This document shows positions 45,531 through 54,699 of a stretch of 64,000 nucleotides of DNA, piece by piece. Location of the stretch: contig ATWC01000005.1 in NCBI GenBank assembly GCA_000421045.1, positions 1 through 64,000 on the forward strand, read 5' to 3'. Both the position numbers and the translations under genes were made by a program. Position 1 is the first letter of the stretch; each line of letters begins with the position of its first letter. Origin of the DNA: Lachnospiraceae bacterium NK4A179 (GTDB lineage Bacteria > Bacillota > Clostridia > Lachnospirales > Lachnospiraceae). The notes beneath the pieces are model-generated. The model did not search any database, was not told where the DNA came from, and saw nothing but the letters and a program-made list of their open reading frames with translations.

Positions 45531-47798
45531 ATGATGAATCCGCTTAACAAAAGATTCCCAAAGGAATTCAAGGCCAATATCGGAAGATATATAAGTACAT
45601 TTATTCTGCTTGTCATAACCATTATCGTAGGTTCAGGTGCACTGATCGTAATGGAGGGTGCAAAGGCTACCATCGATGAAACGGATGTGGAGAATGCAGT
45701 AGAAGATGGTTTCTTCGAGACCAAGCATGAAATCTCCAAAGCGGCACTGAAGGCTATAGAAAAAAGAGATATTCATGTTTATGAAAACTTTTACATAAAG
45801 GATAAAGAGTTTGACGGCAATGCAAAGTTCTATGTCTTCAATGAAAGAAAGGAAGTCGATCTTCCGTCGCTTTTTGAGGGAAGACTTCCTGATGAGACCG
45901 CTGATGATGAGATAGCACTCGACCGTATTTTTGCATTAAACAGAAATATACAGATCGGCGACCGTATAGATGTTAACGGGGACGGTTTGCTGGTTACGGG
46001 GATCGTTGCACTGCCTGATTACAATGCACTGTTTCTGAATAACCAGGACATGATGATGAACACTAAAGATTTTGGTGTTTCGGTTGTTTCAGAGAGAACC
46101 TTTGGTGCCATGAAAGATGAGGGGCTCACATACAGATACAGTTATCGTTTTGATGAGAGGGATAAGACCGATAAGGAAAAGTCTGATGAGGCTGAGGAGA
46201 TATTTAAGATCCTTGTTAAGAATGGCGCTGATGTGCAGGAGTTCCTTACGGCCGAAGGCAATCAGAGTATCACTTATCTCAAGAATGATATGGGTCATGA
46301 CGGCCCCATGATCAAGATGTTTGTATATATCCTTGTTGCAGTGATAGCCTTCATATTCGCTGTGTTGACTGCCAATACGATCGAACAGGAGGCAGCGATC
46401 ATAGGAACACTCAGGGCGCTTGGTTATAAAAAAGGTGAGATAATATTCCACTATCTTGTGCCTACACTGGTGATAGCAACGCTTGCGTCGGCGGTAGGCA
46501 ATCTGCTGGGATACACGGTCATGATCGATGCGTTCAAGAGTGTCTACTATGAGATGTATTCGCTCCCGCCTCTCAGGATAAGCTTCAATGCAGAAGCCTT
46601 CATACTTACGACAGTAGTTCCGGTCGTGATCATGGTAGCGGTGAATTTCATAATGCTTTATGACAAGCTTTCACTTTCGCCGCTTAAATTCTTAAGAAAG
46701 GATCTTAAGAAGAGGCATCAAAAGAAAGCGGTCAGGCTTCCGGCTTTTGATTTCCTTACAAGGTTCAGGATAAGAGTGATACTGCAGAACAAGGGAAGCT
46801 TTCTCGTAATGTTTTTCGGTATATTCTTTTCAAGCTTCCTTTTAATGTTTGGCATAGGTCTGTCTCCGCTTATGGATCACTATGTGGATGAAGCCGATAA
46901 CACATTGACTTATGAATATCTGTATATGTTAAAAAACAAGGTTCCTGCGAGCGGTGGTGAAAAGCTTTATATGACGACGCTCTCCACACAGTATTATCTT
47001 TCGGGAAAGGATATGGATATTACATTCTACGGAGTGGATACTGACAAGTCCGACAGTTTGTTTGCGGATGCCTGCGTACCTGTTGAAAAAGGACAGATCG
47101 CGGTTACCGATTCATTTGCCAAGAAAATGAAAAAGAATGTGGGAGATGTGGTCCTGTTTAGGGATAAGAATACAGATGAATCGTATTATCTGGAGATAGC
47201 GGCGATAAACTCGTACACCAACAATATGGGCGCATATATGGACAGGGGACAGCTCAACAGGATGCTGGATAACCGGAATGATGAATACAACGCCTATGTC
47301 TCAAACGAAAAGCTTGATATAGATGACGAGGATATAGCCAAGTTTATGAAGCGTGATGACATGGTGGGTGCCGCAGCGCAGATGATGGCATCATTTGGTG
47401 GGATCATAACAGCATTTAATGTGTTCTCGATATTTGCATATATCGTGATCATGTATCTGTTAACAAAGGTCGTGATAGACAAGAATTCACTGTACATCTC
47501 ATTTATGAAGGTGTTCGGATATGAAAAGAATGAGATAAGAAAGCTTTATCTGGATGCTTCTGCGATAGTGACAGTCATTTCGTTGTTTATCTGTCTTCCG
47601 CTTGAAGTATGGTTTTTTAAGGCTGCGATGGTTTACTTTTCGAGTCTTATAGAAGGATATATGGATTTCTACCTTCCGACATCGGTATATGTAAAGATCG
47701 TGCTCATAGGTATCATTTCATATTTTGGAATAAATGCTCTGCATATGAACAGGATAAAAAAGATCCCGATGAGTGAAGCTTTGAAAAACCGCGAATAA
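45531..47798 (+). CDS. FtsX-family ABC permease
   Basis: 755 residues from ATG 45531 (AGGTGA upstream; GTG 45522 and ATG 45534 are alternatives). One N-terminal helix (TFILLVITIIVGSGALIV), a large extracytoplasmic MacB_PCD-like domain, then an FtsX domain (IKMFVYILVAVIAFIFAVLTANTI, split in the middle; GTLRALGYKKGEI), then a second copy with helix MFFGIFFSSFLLMFGIGL and C-terminal FtsX (FMKVFGYEKNEIRKLY). Exports or mechanically extracts an unknown substrate with the preceding ATPase. An HlyD-like gene follows, as in tripartite-like MacAB systems. Confidence 0.9.
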   Translation: MMNPLNKRFPKEFKANIGRYISTFILLVITIIVGSGALIVMEGAKATIDETDVENAVEDGFFETKHEISKAALKAIEKRDIHVYENFYIKDKEFDGNAKFYVFNERKEVDLPSLFEGRLPDETADDEIALDRIFALNRNIQIGDRIDVNGDGLLVTGIVALPDYNALFLNNQDMMMNTKDFGVSVVSERTFGAMKDEGLTYRYSYRFDERDKTDKEKSDEAEEIFKILVKNGADVQEFLTAEGNQSITYLKNDMGHDGPMIKMFVYILVAVIAFIFAVLTANTIEQEAAIIGTLRALGYKKGEIIFHYLVPTLVIATLASAVGNLLGYTVMIDAFKSVYYEMYSLPPLRISFNAEAFILTTVVPVVIMVAVNFIMLYDKLSLSPLKFLRKDLKKRHQKKAVRLPAFDFLTRFRIRVILQNKGSFLVMFFGIFFSSFLLMFGIGLSPLMDHYVDEADNTLTYEYLYMLKNKVPASGGEKLYMTTLSTQYYLSGKDMDITFYGVDTDKSDSLFADACVPVEKGQIAVTDSFAKKMKKNVGDVVLFRDKNTDESYYLEIAAINSYTNNMGAYMDRGQLNRMLDNRNDEYNAYVSNEKLDIDDEDIAKFMKRDDMVGAAAQMMASFGGIITAFNVFSIFAYIVIMYLLTKVVIDKNSLYISFMKVFGYEKNEIRKLYLDASAIVTVISLFICLPLEVWFFKAAMVYFSSLIEGYMDFYLPTSVYVKIVLIGIISYFGINALHMNRIKKIPMSEALKNRE

Positions 47799-47823
47799 TA
47801 AGGGATTTGTAATAAAAAATAAA

Positions 47824-47879
47824 TTTAAGGATAGTTTGAGAGTGATTTAAGGATTATTTAAGAATTCGAATTGTATTAT
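47824..47879 (+). promoter_or_regulatory. hlyD promoter with four 11-bp-spaced TTTAAG boxes
   Basis: TTTAAG 47824-47829, TTTGAG 47835-47840, TTTAAG 47846-47851 and TTTAAG 47857-47862 repeat every 11 bp on one DNA face, and 11 bases after the last is TATTAT (47874-47879). Direct repeats ending near -35 are typical for OmpR/PhoP-type activators; the nearby response regulator is the obvious candidate. Confidence 0.8.
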
Positions 47880-47910
47880 GAACACAGTTAATAAACAGGA
47901 GGGTTTAACA

Positions 47911-49401
47911 ATGAAAAAGAAAGGTATTGCAGTTTCAGTTTTAATGACGGGCGTATTTGCTCTTACAGCATGCGGTAAGATGCCGGATGCAGACCAGACA
48001 ACCGTTCTTGAGGAAAAGAATTTTACCAAGACGGTTATAGCAGACGGAACCGTTGAATGTGCCGATCCTGAATATATATACGCTGAAGACCAGCTTCCCA
48101 TCAAGGATGTGCTTGTAAAGGCAGGAGACAGCGTAAAGGCAGGAGATGTGCTCTGCGTGCTTGATACCACTTCTATCGAAAACGAGATAGAGCTTCAGCA
48201 GGCATCAATGGAACTTAAAGGAAGAAGCGTGAGCGTTGATATGGCAAGCGCTTCACATCAGTTAAGCTATTACAAGGAAGGTATCAACAGCGGAAAGGAT
48301 TCAAATCTCGTAGCTGCAGATGCAAAGGTAAGCCAGGCTCAGGCAGCATGGGCAACAGCATTAAAGAAGTACAACGACTACAAGGAGTCACTTGATCTGG
48401 GAACCAACCGTGAACTGTTAGCAGCTGATAACGCAGTCAACAGTACAGCAAATTCTCTTCAGCAGGCCAAGTCAATGCAGGAAGAGTATAAGGACAAGAA
48501 AGATGATGAAAATGAGCACATCACAAAGATAATGCTCGAGCAGGCTGAAGACAGTGTAGACAGTGCAAGCCTTGCATACTCACAGGCATTAAGGACCAGA
48601 GACAGCGTTCTCAGGGAAACAGATGTGGCTCTTGCAGATCTTGCGATGGCTGCAGGCACTGCACAGATGGATTATCTTATGGCAGTGAATGCAAAAGAAG
48701 CTGCTGTAAGAGATCTTAAGAATGCTAAGCAGACAAGTGCCGATTCATATGCAAAGGCTGAGATCGCAAGTGATATGTCTGTTGAAGAGATCAAGCTTGC
48801 ACAGCTTCAGACAAGACTTGCAGATGCAACCATCAAGGCAAGTAAGAACGGAACCGTTACATCCGTTAATAAAGATCAGGGTGAGCTTTCAACCGGCATA
48901 CTCTTCTCGGTTGAGGATACTACAGATCTTATTGTAACAGCGAGGGTGGAGGAATCAGATATAAATTCAGTCCAGGTTGGACAGAAGGCAAACGTTACGC
49001 TTAAAACAGATTCTTCTGATGTTTATGAAGCACAGGTTACATCAATAGCTCCGGCTGCTACTAAGAACAGTGCCGGCAAGACCGACACATCAGGTGATGA
49101 TGCCGAGTATGAGGTAACTCTTAAGGTACTTTCTCCGGATGAGAATATCAAGATCGGTATGAATACAGATGTTGAGATCACGGTATTTGAAGAGCCCGGA
49201 TGCTACTCAGTTCCCGACAGGGCTATCTACACTGACAATGATGGAAACTCATTCGTATATGCAGTCAGCAAGAGTGGTGATGTTAACAAGCTTTCCGTAG
49301 ACAAGGGTGTAAGCGCAGGTAAGACTACAGTAGTAAGCGGAAGCGGATTAAAAGACGGTGTAGTGATAGTAAACGACGCTTCGACAGAAGCAGCACAGTA
49401 A
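47911..49401 (+). CDS. HlyD/MacA-like membrane-fusion lipoprotein
   Basis: 496 residues from ATG 47911 with AGGAGGG. LTACGKMP is a lipobox, so it is membrane anchored outside the cell. A lipoyl half-motif (LPIKDVLVKAGDSVKAGDVL) precedes about 170 residues of alanine/glutamine-rich coiled coil. The second lipoyl half follows (ATIKASKNGTVTSVNKDQGEL, divided by turn), then a beta-barrel domain (VTARVEESDINSVQVGQ). Acts as the adaptor of the preceding ABC exporter. It has its own promoter with TTTAAG boxes. Confidence 0.92.
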   Translation: MKKKGIAVSVLMTGVFALTACGKMPDADQTTVLEEKNFTKTVIADGTVECADPEYIYAEDQLPIKDVLVKAGDSVKAGDVLCVLDTTSIENEIELQQASMELKGRSVSVDMASASHQLSYYKEGINSGKDSNLVAADAKVSQAQAAWATALKKYNDYKESLDLGTNRELLAADNAVNSTANSLQQAKSMQEEYKDKKDDENEHITKIMLEQAEDSVDSASLAYSQALRTRDSVLRETDVALADLAMAAGTAQMDYLMAVNAKEAAVRDLKNAKQTSADSYAKAEIASDMSVEEIKLAQLQTRLADATIKASKNGTVTSVNKDQGELSTGILFSVEDTTDLIVTARVEESDINSVQVGQKANVTLKTDSSDVYEAQVTSIAPAATKNSAGKTDTSGDDAEYEVTLKVLSPDENIKIGMNTDVEITVFEEPGCYSVPDRAIYTDNDGNSFVYAVSKSGDVNKLSVDKGVSAGKTTVVSGSGLKDGVVIVNDASTEAAQ

Positions 49402-49426
49402 GCAGTTCTCAGTTTTTCTAAAGCTG

Positions 49427-50653
49427 TTATCCTTTTCTGAATACGACGGTGACGGTGAAACGGTCCTCCCCTTCGGCCGCGAAAACGTCACCGTCCATTT
49501 CTTTCATAAGCTTTCTGCAGATATAAAGACCGAGCCCGCTGCCGGTTTTTTTTGTCGAATTTGAACCTCTGTAGAAACTGTCAAAAATATGATGAAGTTC
49601 ATCTTCCGGGATCTTTTCACCGGTATTGGATATGGATATAAGTCTGCAGTCCTCTTCTGCATCGAAGCTTATATGTATCTCTTTTCCGTCGCCGTATTTT
49701 ATGGCGTTTTCCATGATGTTCTGGAGCACTTCCACGGATCTGTCCCTGTCACCTTTTAAGAGACAGTCTCTATGTTCATCGATCATAAAATCGGTGCGGT
49801 CGATCTTTAATCTGTCGCGATAGTAATCCCTGATGGATCCTATGATCTCATCCAGATAGAATTCGGAATTATTGACTTCAAGATTAAGGAAATCATCTCT
49901 GGAAGCGGTTATGATATGTGATATATATTCTTCGATCTCATCGGCCTGTTTGTTGATGCCTTTGGCAATCTCTGCCTGCTTCTTGGGATCTTTGTAAAGA
50001 CCTCGTTCAATTGCTTTAGCAGAGAGTTTGATGGCCGAGAGCGGTGTCTTTATATCATGAGAGAGAGAGAGTAAGAGTGTTTTCTTCTGTTTTTCAAATT
50101 CAAGATCAGCTTTCTTCTTGTCTTCAAGCTGTTCCCTGAGCAGATCCAGACCCCATACAAAACGGCCGAAATACTTGTTTTTTTCTTCCTTTATGGGCAC
50201 GGTAAGATTTCCCTTTGCAAGCTCTTCCGGTACTTCCGTGAGCCTGTTGAAAGGCATGAGTATTTTTATTCTGAGATAGAAGAGGATAGCGAGGACAAAA
50301 AGCAAAGAACCTGCCATTATCAGATCGATAATGATGATAAGTCCTTTGGGGTCATAAAGAGCCTTTTTGTAATCAAAACGATAGAGCTTACCGTTAGAAA
50401 CGGCCAGGATATAATCACTGTTGCCGGTGTAAAAGGATGTGTCTGTCGGATCGGTTATTTCGGTGACATTGGTCACATATTTGCATGAGGAGATGTTATA
50501 AAAATCCCCGCTGTTTGCCAGGCGTTCGATCTCTATACGGTACTCACGTCCGGTATCTTTCTTACTGTACTTAACGAGCATCAGGTCGGCAACAGCTGTA
50601 ATAAGGATAAAAACAAGAATGACGGTTATAAAGATTCTGTTAAAGTTTTTCAT
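49427..50653 (-). CDS. Sensor histidine kinase
   Basis: 408 residues. Two membrane helices (about 8-27 and 112-132) flank a small extracellular loop of about 80 residues. HAMP-like region, HisKA with SLSHDIKTPLSAIKLSAKAI, HATPase with MENAIKYGDGKEI and GSGLGLYICRKLMKEMDGD. The N-box lacks a strong DxGxG, reading SNTGEKIPE. Start ATG 50653 overlaps the regulator gene by 4 bp. Likely senses envelope damage or an antimicrobial and controls the neighbouring ABC genes (inference). Confidence 0.94.
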   Translation of the reverse strand: MKNFNRIFITVILVFILITAVADLMLVKYSKKDTGREYRIEIERLANSGDFYNISSCKYVTNVTEITDPTDTSFYTGNSDYILAVSNGKLYRFDYKKALYDPKGLIIIIDLIMAGSLLFVLAILFYLRIKILMPFNRLTEVPEELAKGNLTVPIKEEKNKYFGRFVWGLDLLREQLEDKKKADLEFEKQKKTLLLSLSHDIKTPLSAIKLSAKAIERGLYKDPKKQAEIAKGINKQADEIEEYISHIITASRDDFLNLEVNNSEFYLDEIIGSIRDYYRDRLKIDRTDFMIDEHRDCLLKGDRDRSVEVLQNIMENAIKYGDGKEIHISFDAEEDCRLISISNTGEKIPEDELHHIFDSFYRGSNSTKKTGSGLGLYICRKLMKEMDGDVFAAEGEDRFTVTVVFRKG

Positions 50654-51312
50654 TGATACTTATATCCTACGCCCCATACGGTGATTATCTTCTGCGGATT
50701 TTTCTCATCCTTCTCGATCTTGCTGCGAAGTCTTTTTATATGTACAGTGAGAGTCTGGGGTTCGGAAACCGAATCAAAGCCCCAGATCCTGTTGAAAAGG
50801 AAATCCTTATTAAGAACCTTTCCTTTATTCTCGGCCAGAAGAAGGAGCAGCTCAAATTCTTTTATAGTCATATCAAGAGGCTTGCCGTCCCTGTATGCCT
50901 TGCATTCCGCCTTGTTTATCACCAGATCGCCGTCTACGATCTCGTCCTGTGAGTAGCGTCTTTTGAACAGTCCCTTGATCTGCGCGATCAGCAGATCGAT
51001 ATCATAAGGCTTTTCGATATAATCATCTGCGCCAAGAAGAAGACCGTTTAATTTGTCATCTTTTTCGGTCTTGGCACTGAGCATAAAGATAGGTGTGTTG
51101 CTGTCTTTCCTGATCTCGGAACATACAGCATAGCCGTCCATCCCGGGCAGCATGATATCAAGCAGTACCAGCTTGGCTCCGTACTGTCTGTATAACTTAA
51201 GTGCTTTTTCTCCGGAATCGGCAACGGACACGGAATAATTTTCCGCAGTGAGAAAGTCTCTGAGCAGATCAGATATTTCCTTGTTATCTTCTACAATAAG
51301 AATATCAGACAT
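50650..51312 (-). CDS. OmpR-family response regulator
   Basis: 220 residues. Receiver domain ILIVEDNKEISDLL..VLLDIMLPGMDGY..MLSAKTEKDD..GADDYIEKPYD with phospho-acceptor Asp at about 53; winged-helix output LDMTIKEFELLLLLAENKG..FDSVSEPQTLTVHIKRLRSKI..TVWGVGYKY. GGAGGGG upstream. It forms a 4-bp overlapping pair with the kinase. The shared 11-bp TTTAAG repeats before three nearby promoters fit its expected binding mode. Confidence 0.96.
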   Translation of the reverse strand: MSDILIVEDNKEISDLLRDFLTAENYSVSVADSGEKALKLYRQYGAKLVLLDIMLPGMDGYAVCSEIRKDSNTPIFMLSAKTEKDDKLNGLLLGADDYIEKPYDIDLLIAQIKGLFKRRYSQDEIVDGDLVINKAECKAYRDGKPLDMTIKEFELLLLLAENKGKVLNKDFLFNRIWGFDSVSEPQTLTVHIKRLRSKIEKDEKNPQKIITVWGVGYKYQ

Positions 51313-51330
51313 AAAAAAACCCCTCCAAAC

Positions 51331-51347
51331 AGAGTATATTTTACTCT
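51331..51347. promoter_or_regulatory. Inverted repeat in the regulator promoter region
   Basis: AGAGTA-TATTT-TACTCT is a perfect 6-bp inverted repeat just upstream of the response regulator ribosome site; it overlaps possible -10 sequences (TAAAAT or TATACT on the minus strand). The bound factor is unknown. The rest of 51313-51453 holds purine-rich repeats but no TTTAAG pair. Confidence 0.4.
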
Positions 51348-51453
51348 ATTTGAAAGGGAAGGGAAAGGGGAATGGGTATAAAAAGGGCTTTCCCTTTCGA
51401 AGATGGAGAGCAGCCAAAGGGGACTTAAAACTACTCTCCGCGAAATTGTCAGA

Positions 51454-52248
51454 TTACCAGCCCATCTCCATGAGCCATTCGTTCAGATGTCTTTCGCGCG
51501 ACTTGATCACTGATTCATCTGTGTCATCAAACTTGCCGAGCTCGTATTCGCCTTTAATATTGCCGTCTACGATGAAGAGCACTCTTGTGCACTTGGCTGC
51601 AACCTTTGCGTCATGTGTTACGAGCATTATGGTTGCGCCTTCGTTGTTTATACGGACCATCTCCTTCATGACTTCGTCGGAAGAAGAGCGGTTGAGCGCT
51701 CCTGTGGGCTCATCGGCAAAGATTATACGCGGCTTGTTTATCATGCTGCGTGCGATGCAGGCACGCTGCAGCTGACCGCCGGATACTTCATTGATATCGT
51801 TATCGGCAGTATCTATAATGCCGAACTTTCTCATGAGCTCCTCACCTCTTGCCTTGGTTTCCTTTCTGCTCTCGTGCAGTTTCTTGGACTGCATTGCGGG
51901 AAGGATAACATTATCGAATACTGTGAGATTTTTCATCATATACATCTGCTGGAATATGAATCCCATCTCATCAAGTCTTATCTCGGCCATCTTGTTGTCG
52001 GGGAGTTTGGTTATGTCCTGTCCGCAGAAGAATACCTCACCTGCGGTGGCCTTATCCATACCCGAAACAGAGTAGAGGAGTGTGGATTTGCCTGATCCGG
52101 AAGGTCCCATGACAGCGACCATCTCACCGGATGTTATTGTGAAGCTTACATTCCTTAAGACATTAAGCTGTCTTTTGTTTGTGATGTAAGTCTTGCAGAG
52201 GTCACGAACCTCTATAACGTTTTCTGCAGCCATTGCTGTGTTATCCAT
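51454..52248 (-). CDS. ABC transporter ATP-binding protein (MacB/BceA-type)
   Basis: 264 residues from ATG 52248, set by GGAGGAG seven bases upstream; the TTG at 52272 lies in the permease end. GPSGSGKSTLLYSVSG, NEVSGGQLQRACIARSM and IIFADEPTGALNRSSSDEVM are the nucleotide-binding motifs; FIFQQMYMMKNLTVFDNV is typical of BceA/MacB ATPases. It follows permease 1 directly, and probably also serves the paralogous permease 2, which has no ATPase of its own. Confidence 0.94.
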   Translation of the reverse strand: MDNTAMAAENVIEVRDLCKTYITNKRQLNVLRNVSFTITSGEMVAVMGPSGSGKSTLLYSVSGMDKATAGEVFFCGQDITKLPDNKMAEIRLDEMGFIFQQMYMMKNLTVFDNVILPAMQSKKLHESRKETKARGEELMRKFGIIDTADNDINEVSGGQLQRACIARSMINKPRIIFADEPTGALNRSSSDEVMKEMVRINNEGATIMLVTHDAKVAAKCTRVLFIVDGNIKGEYELGKFDDTDESVIKSRERHLNEWLMEMGW

Positions 52249-52264
52249 TTTATTCTCCTCCGTT

Positions 52265-54622
52265 TTATTCAAGGTTTGCCATATCGGAACTCTTGATCTT
52301 GTTTGTATAAAGTGATGTGATGAATACCGAGATCACCGTCATTGCTATTATAATGCCGGGGAAGACGGCTGTGATATTCAAAATATTATAAGTGTAATCA
52401 ACCTGTGAGATTCCTGTCATGCTAAATACGGGGTTCATCAGTGTTCCCGTAAGAGGAACAGAGAGTGCTCCGGCTAAAAGTACCGCAATGATCGCAACCA
52501 GGGAGAACCTGAGAACCTGCCAGGTAACCACATCGCCGGGCTTGAAGCCTATGGCTTTAAGAAGAGCGATCTGGTTTGTTTCACCGCTGATAAATGTTCT
52601 CTCCATAAGTATCGATATGAGCAGTACGACTATAAGTGAGATACCAAGGAGAAGTATCTTTATGGCATCAATAGGCTCTGCAACTCCCATGTTTACAGAA
52701 ACGAATGTGGCAGCGGTCTGGACTGACTTGAAATTATAATTTTCCTCCAGGAATCTGCATCTTTCTTCAGCTGTTTTCTTATTCGGATCATCCCTGTAAC
52801 CTATTATATAATAACCTACCATCGGATATCTGTCTCCGCCACGGAATGGCGGATCCTGACATAAGCGTGCCGATTCACCCATATTGTTAAAGGACTGGTA
52901 GATACCCGTGACCGTAACTTCTTTCATTCCATGTCCATAATCAACTTTTAAGGTGTCGCCGATCGTAAGATCATTATTGGCGGCAAGCTTCGCACCAAGA
53001 GCGATTTCGGACGGATCTGAAGGCTCGCGGCCTTCCGTGAACTTCTGCGTGTTCTCCGGAACATTGTAGCCTGTGGTAGTAAGGTAGTTGTCCTCAACTC
53101 CGTTTATCTCATAGTTGAGCATGAGCATATCTTCTGTATAGACATCGCAGGGGATACCGTCAGCATTTAACTTATCTTCAAATCTCTGACACAGATTTGA
53201 TACATCGTATCTGCGCATATCTTCCATGTCCTCGGGATACAGTTCGCAGACCACATCACCGTCTATCATCATGGCATCCATTAAAGTGTCGCTTTTTAAT
53301 GTTGTCGCAACGTTATCAAGGATAAGTATGATAAGTGTGCAGAGGCAGAAGGTAATGAGTATGGATATATAGCGCTTGGGAGAACTGAGTATGTCGTTGA
53401 GCGACATGTAAAGCGCTGTCTTTATTTTACTGTTTGGAATACGTAAACCTTTATTGCCTGAGAATCTTTCACCACCCTGACTGTAGCGTATAGCATCAAG
53501 CGGTGTGAATTTCTTTATCTTTCCTGTGCAGTGCCATGCATAGGCAGTGATCACGATCGCAATGAAAAGTCCGCCTGCTATGTTGGGGAGCACGCCTGCG
53601 GTGCTTTCAAGCACCATGCTGGCAGCCGATGAACTTAAGAGCAATTTGCCTACGGGTATGCTGAAAACTGTACCGATAATTGAACCTATGGCAGCTATGC
53701 CCATGTATTTGATCGTGTGGAGATATCTTATCTCGTAATTGGGAAGGCCTATTGCCTTTAAAACACCTATCTCCCTGAATTCTTCGTCAAGCGTGAAGTT
53801 TACGGAGAAGCGCAGGATAACGAAGGAAACTATTATCAGAGCTATACTGATGATCAGCATTATTATGCTTGCCAGCAGATCCATGATGTAGATTATCTTC
53901 AGGGTTGCCATATCCAGTGCCTGCTCATATGAATCCAGATCACGGGCAAAATCCTTTACTCCCTGAATGTCATCGGTAGCAACATATACGAAATAACCTG
54001 CATAATTGCCCGAGTTAAATACAGGATTGGAAATGATCTCATCAAAATCCCTCTGGTTTAAGATAAAACGTGAATTGCCGATCATGTTGGCATTTCCGAA
54101 GACTGCATCTTTCATAGGACCGTCAACGATCAGATCAGTCTTTCGTTTATCGATCTTTATGGTTATCGTATCGCCGGTCTTTATATCATTTATATCCATG
54201 AAGCTCTTGTTAAGATAGATGTGACCTTCATCAACCGAAGTGATCATTTCATTGTTTTCATTGAAGATTTTTTCGGCCGTATCGTTGATGCTGATAAAAG
54301 CAGGTGAAGAGCTTTTTAATTCAACTCCGTTATTTTCAACACAGTTTGAATACAGGTAAACTTTTTCGACACCGGCTGATTTTACGGCAGCACACTTGTT
54401 TACGAGCTTTTTGGTGTCAGACTCTGCACTTTTTCCGCTAAAGATCATTATCATATCTCCGGCACCGGCTATCTCATAGAAATGATCCAGACCTCCGGCA
54501 ACCGAAAGCATATTTGAGATGCCGCTTCCGGTAAAGAGCGATGCTATGAGAACAAAAAGAAGCAGTATGACGTTCATGGTTTTTCTTCTTTTTAAGTCTT
54601 TGGAAAGAATTCGAAATAACAT
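52265..54622 (-). CDS. Large FtsX-family ABC permease (paralogue 1)
   Basis: 785 residues, AAAGGGAG ribosome site. N-terminal helix MNVILLLFVLIASLFTGSGISN, an extracytoplasmic domain to about 240, FtsX block 1 (EFREIGVLKAIGLPNYEI), central helices, a second extracytoplasmic domain (about 445-640) and FtsX block 2 (NQIALLKAIGFKPGDVV). It is a clear relative of the next gene upstream (shared RRTMN-ILLLF, GDTI, FREIGVLKA, LKSD motifs). Probably an antimicrobial-peptide or lipid-stress type exporter with the following ATPase. Confidence 0.9.
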   Translation of the reverse strand: MLFRILSKDLKRRKTMNVILLLFVLIASLFTGSGISNMLSVAGGLDHFYEIAGAGDMIMIFSGKSAESDTKKLVNKCAAVKSAGVEKVYLYSNCVENNGVELKSSSPAFISINDTAEKIFNENNEMITSVDEGHIYLNKSFMDINDIKTGDTITIKIDKRKTDLIVDGPMKDAVFGNANMIGNSRFILNQRDFDEIISNPVFNSGNYAGYFVYVATDDIQGVKDFARDLDSYEQALDMATLKIIYIMDLLASIIMLIISIALIIVSFVILRFSVNFTLDEEFREIGVLKAIGLPNYEIRYLHTIKYMGIAAIGSIIGTVFSIPVGKLLLSSSAASMVLESTAGVLPNIAGGLFIAIVITAYAWHCTGKIKKFTPLDAIRYSQGGERFSGNKGLRIPNSKIKTALYMSLNDILSSPKRYISILITFCLCTLIILILDNVATTLKSDTLMDAMMIDGDVVCELYPEDMEDMRRYDVSNLCQRFEDKLNADGIPCDVYTEDMLMLNYEINGVEDNYLTTTGYNVPENTQKFTEGREPSDPSEIALGAKLAANNDLTIGDTLKVDYGHGMKEVTVTGIYQSFNNMGESARLCQDPPFRGGDRYPMVGYYIIGYRDDPNKKTAEERCRFLEENYNFKSVQTAATFVSVNMGVAEPIDAIKILLLGISLIVVLLISILMERTFISGETNQIALLKAIGFKPGDVVTWQVLRFSLVAIIAVLLAGALSVPLTGTLMNPVFSMTGISQVDYTYNILNITAVFPGIIIAMTVISVFITSLYTNKIKSSDMANLE

Positions 54623-54656
54623 ATCTTATGTCTCCCTTTTTCCTTTGTATGGCATC

Positions 54657-54690
54657 ATATTACTCCGTCAATTCTTAAATAATCCTTAAA
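54657..54690 (-). promoter_or_regulatory. TTTAAG-box promoter of permease 1
   Basis: On the minus strand TTTAAG (54690-54685), GATTA, TTTAAG (54679-54674), then 11 bases and TAATAT (54662-54657), with TATGAT three bases further on. The 17-mer TTTAAGGATTATTTAAG is identical to the last two boxes before hlyD. Confidence 0.82.
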
Positions 54691-54699
54691 CGGAAAAAA

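Noticed and set aside
51352-51398. GAAAGGGAA/TTCCCTTTC hairpin between the regulator and ABC ATPase genes
   Set aside because: It is a simple purine/pyrimidine-rich repeat with a long loop and no U-run in either direction; not convincing as a terminator.
51424-51429. A single CTTAAA (TTTAAG) box upstream of the response regulator
   Set aside because: No second box at 11 bp and no correctly spaced -10; not counted as part of the regulon motif.
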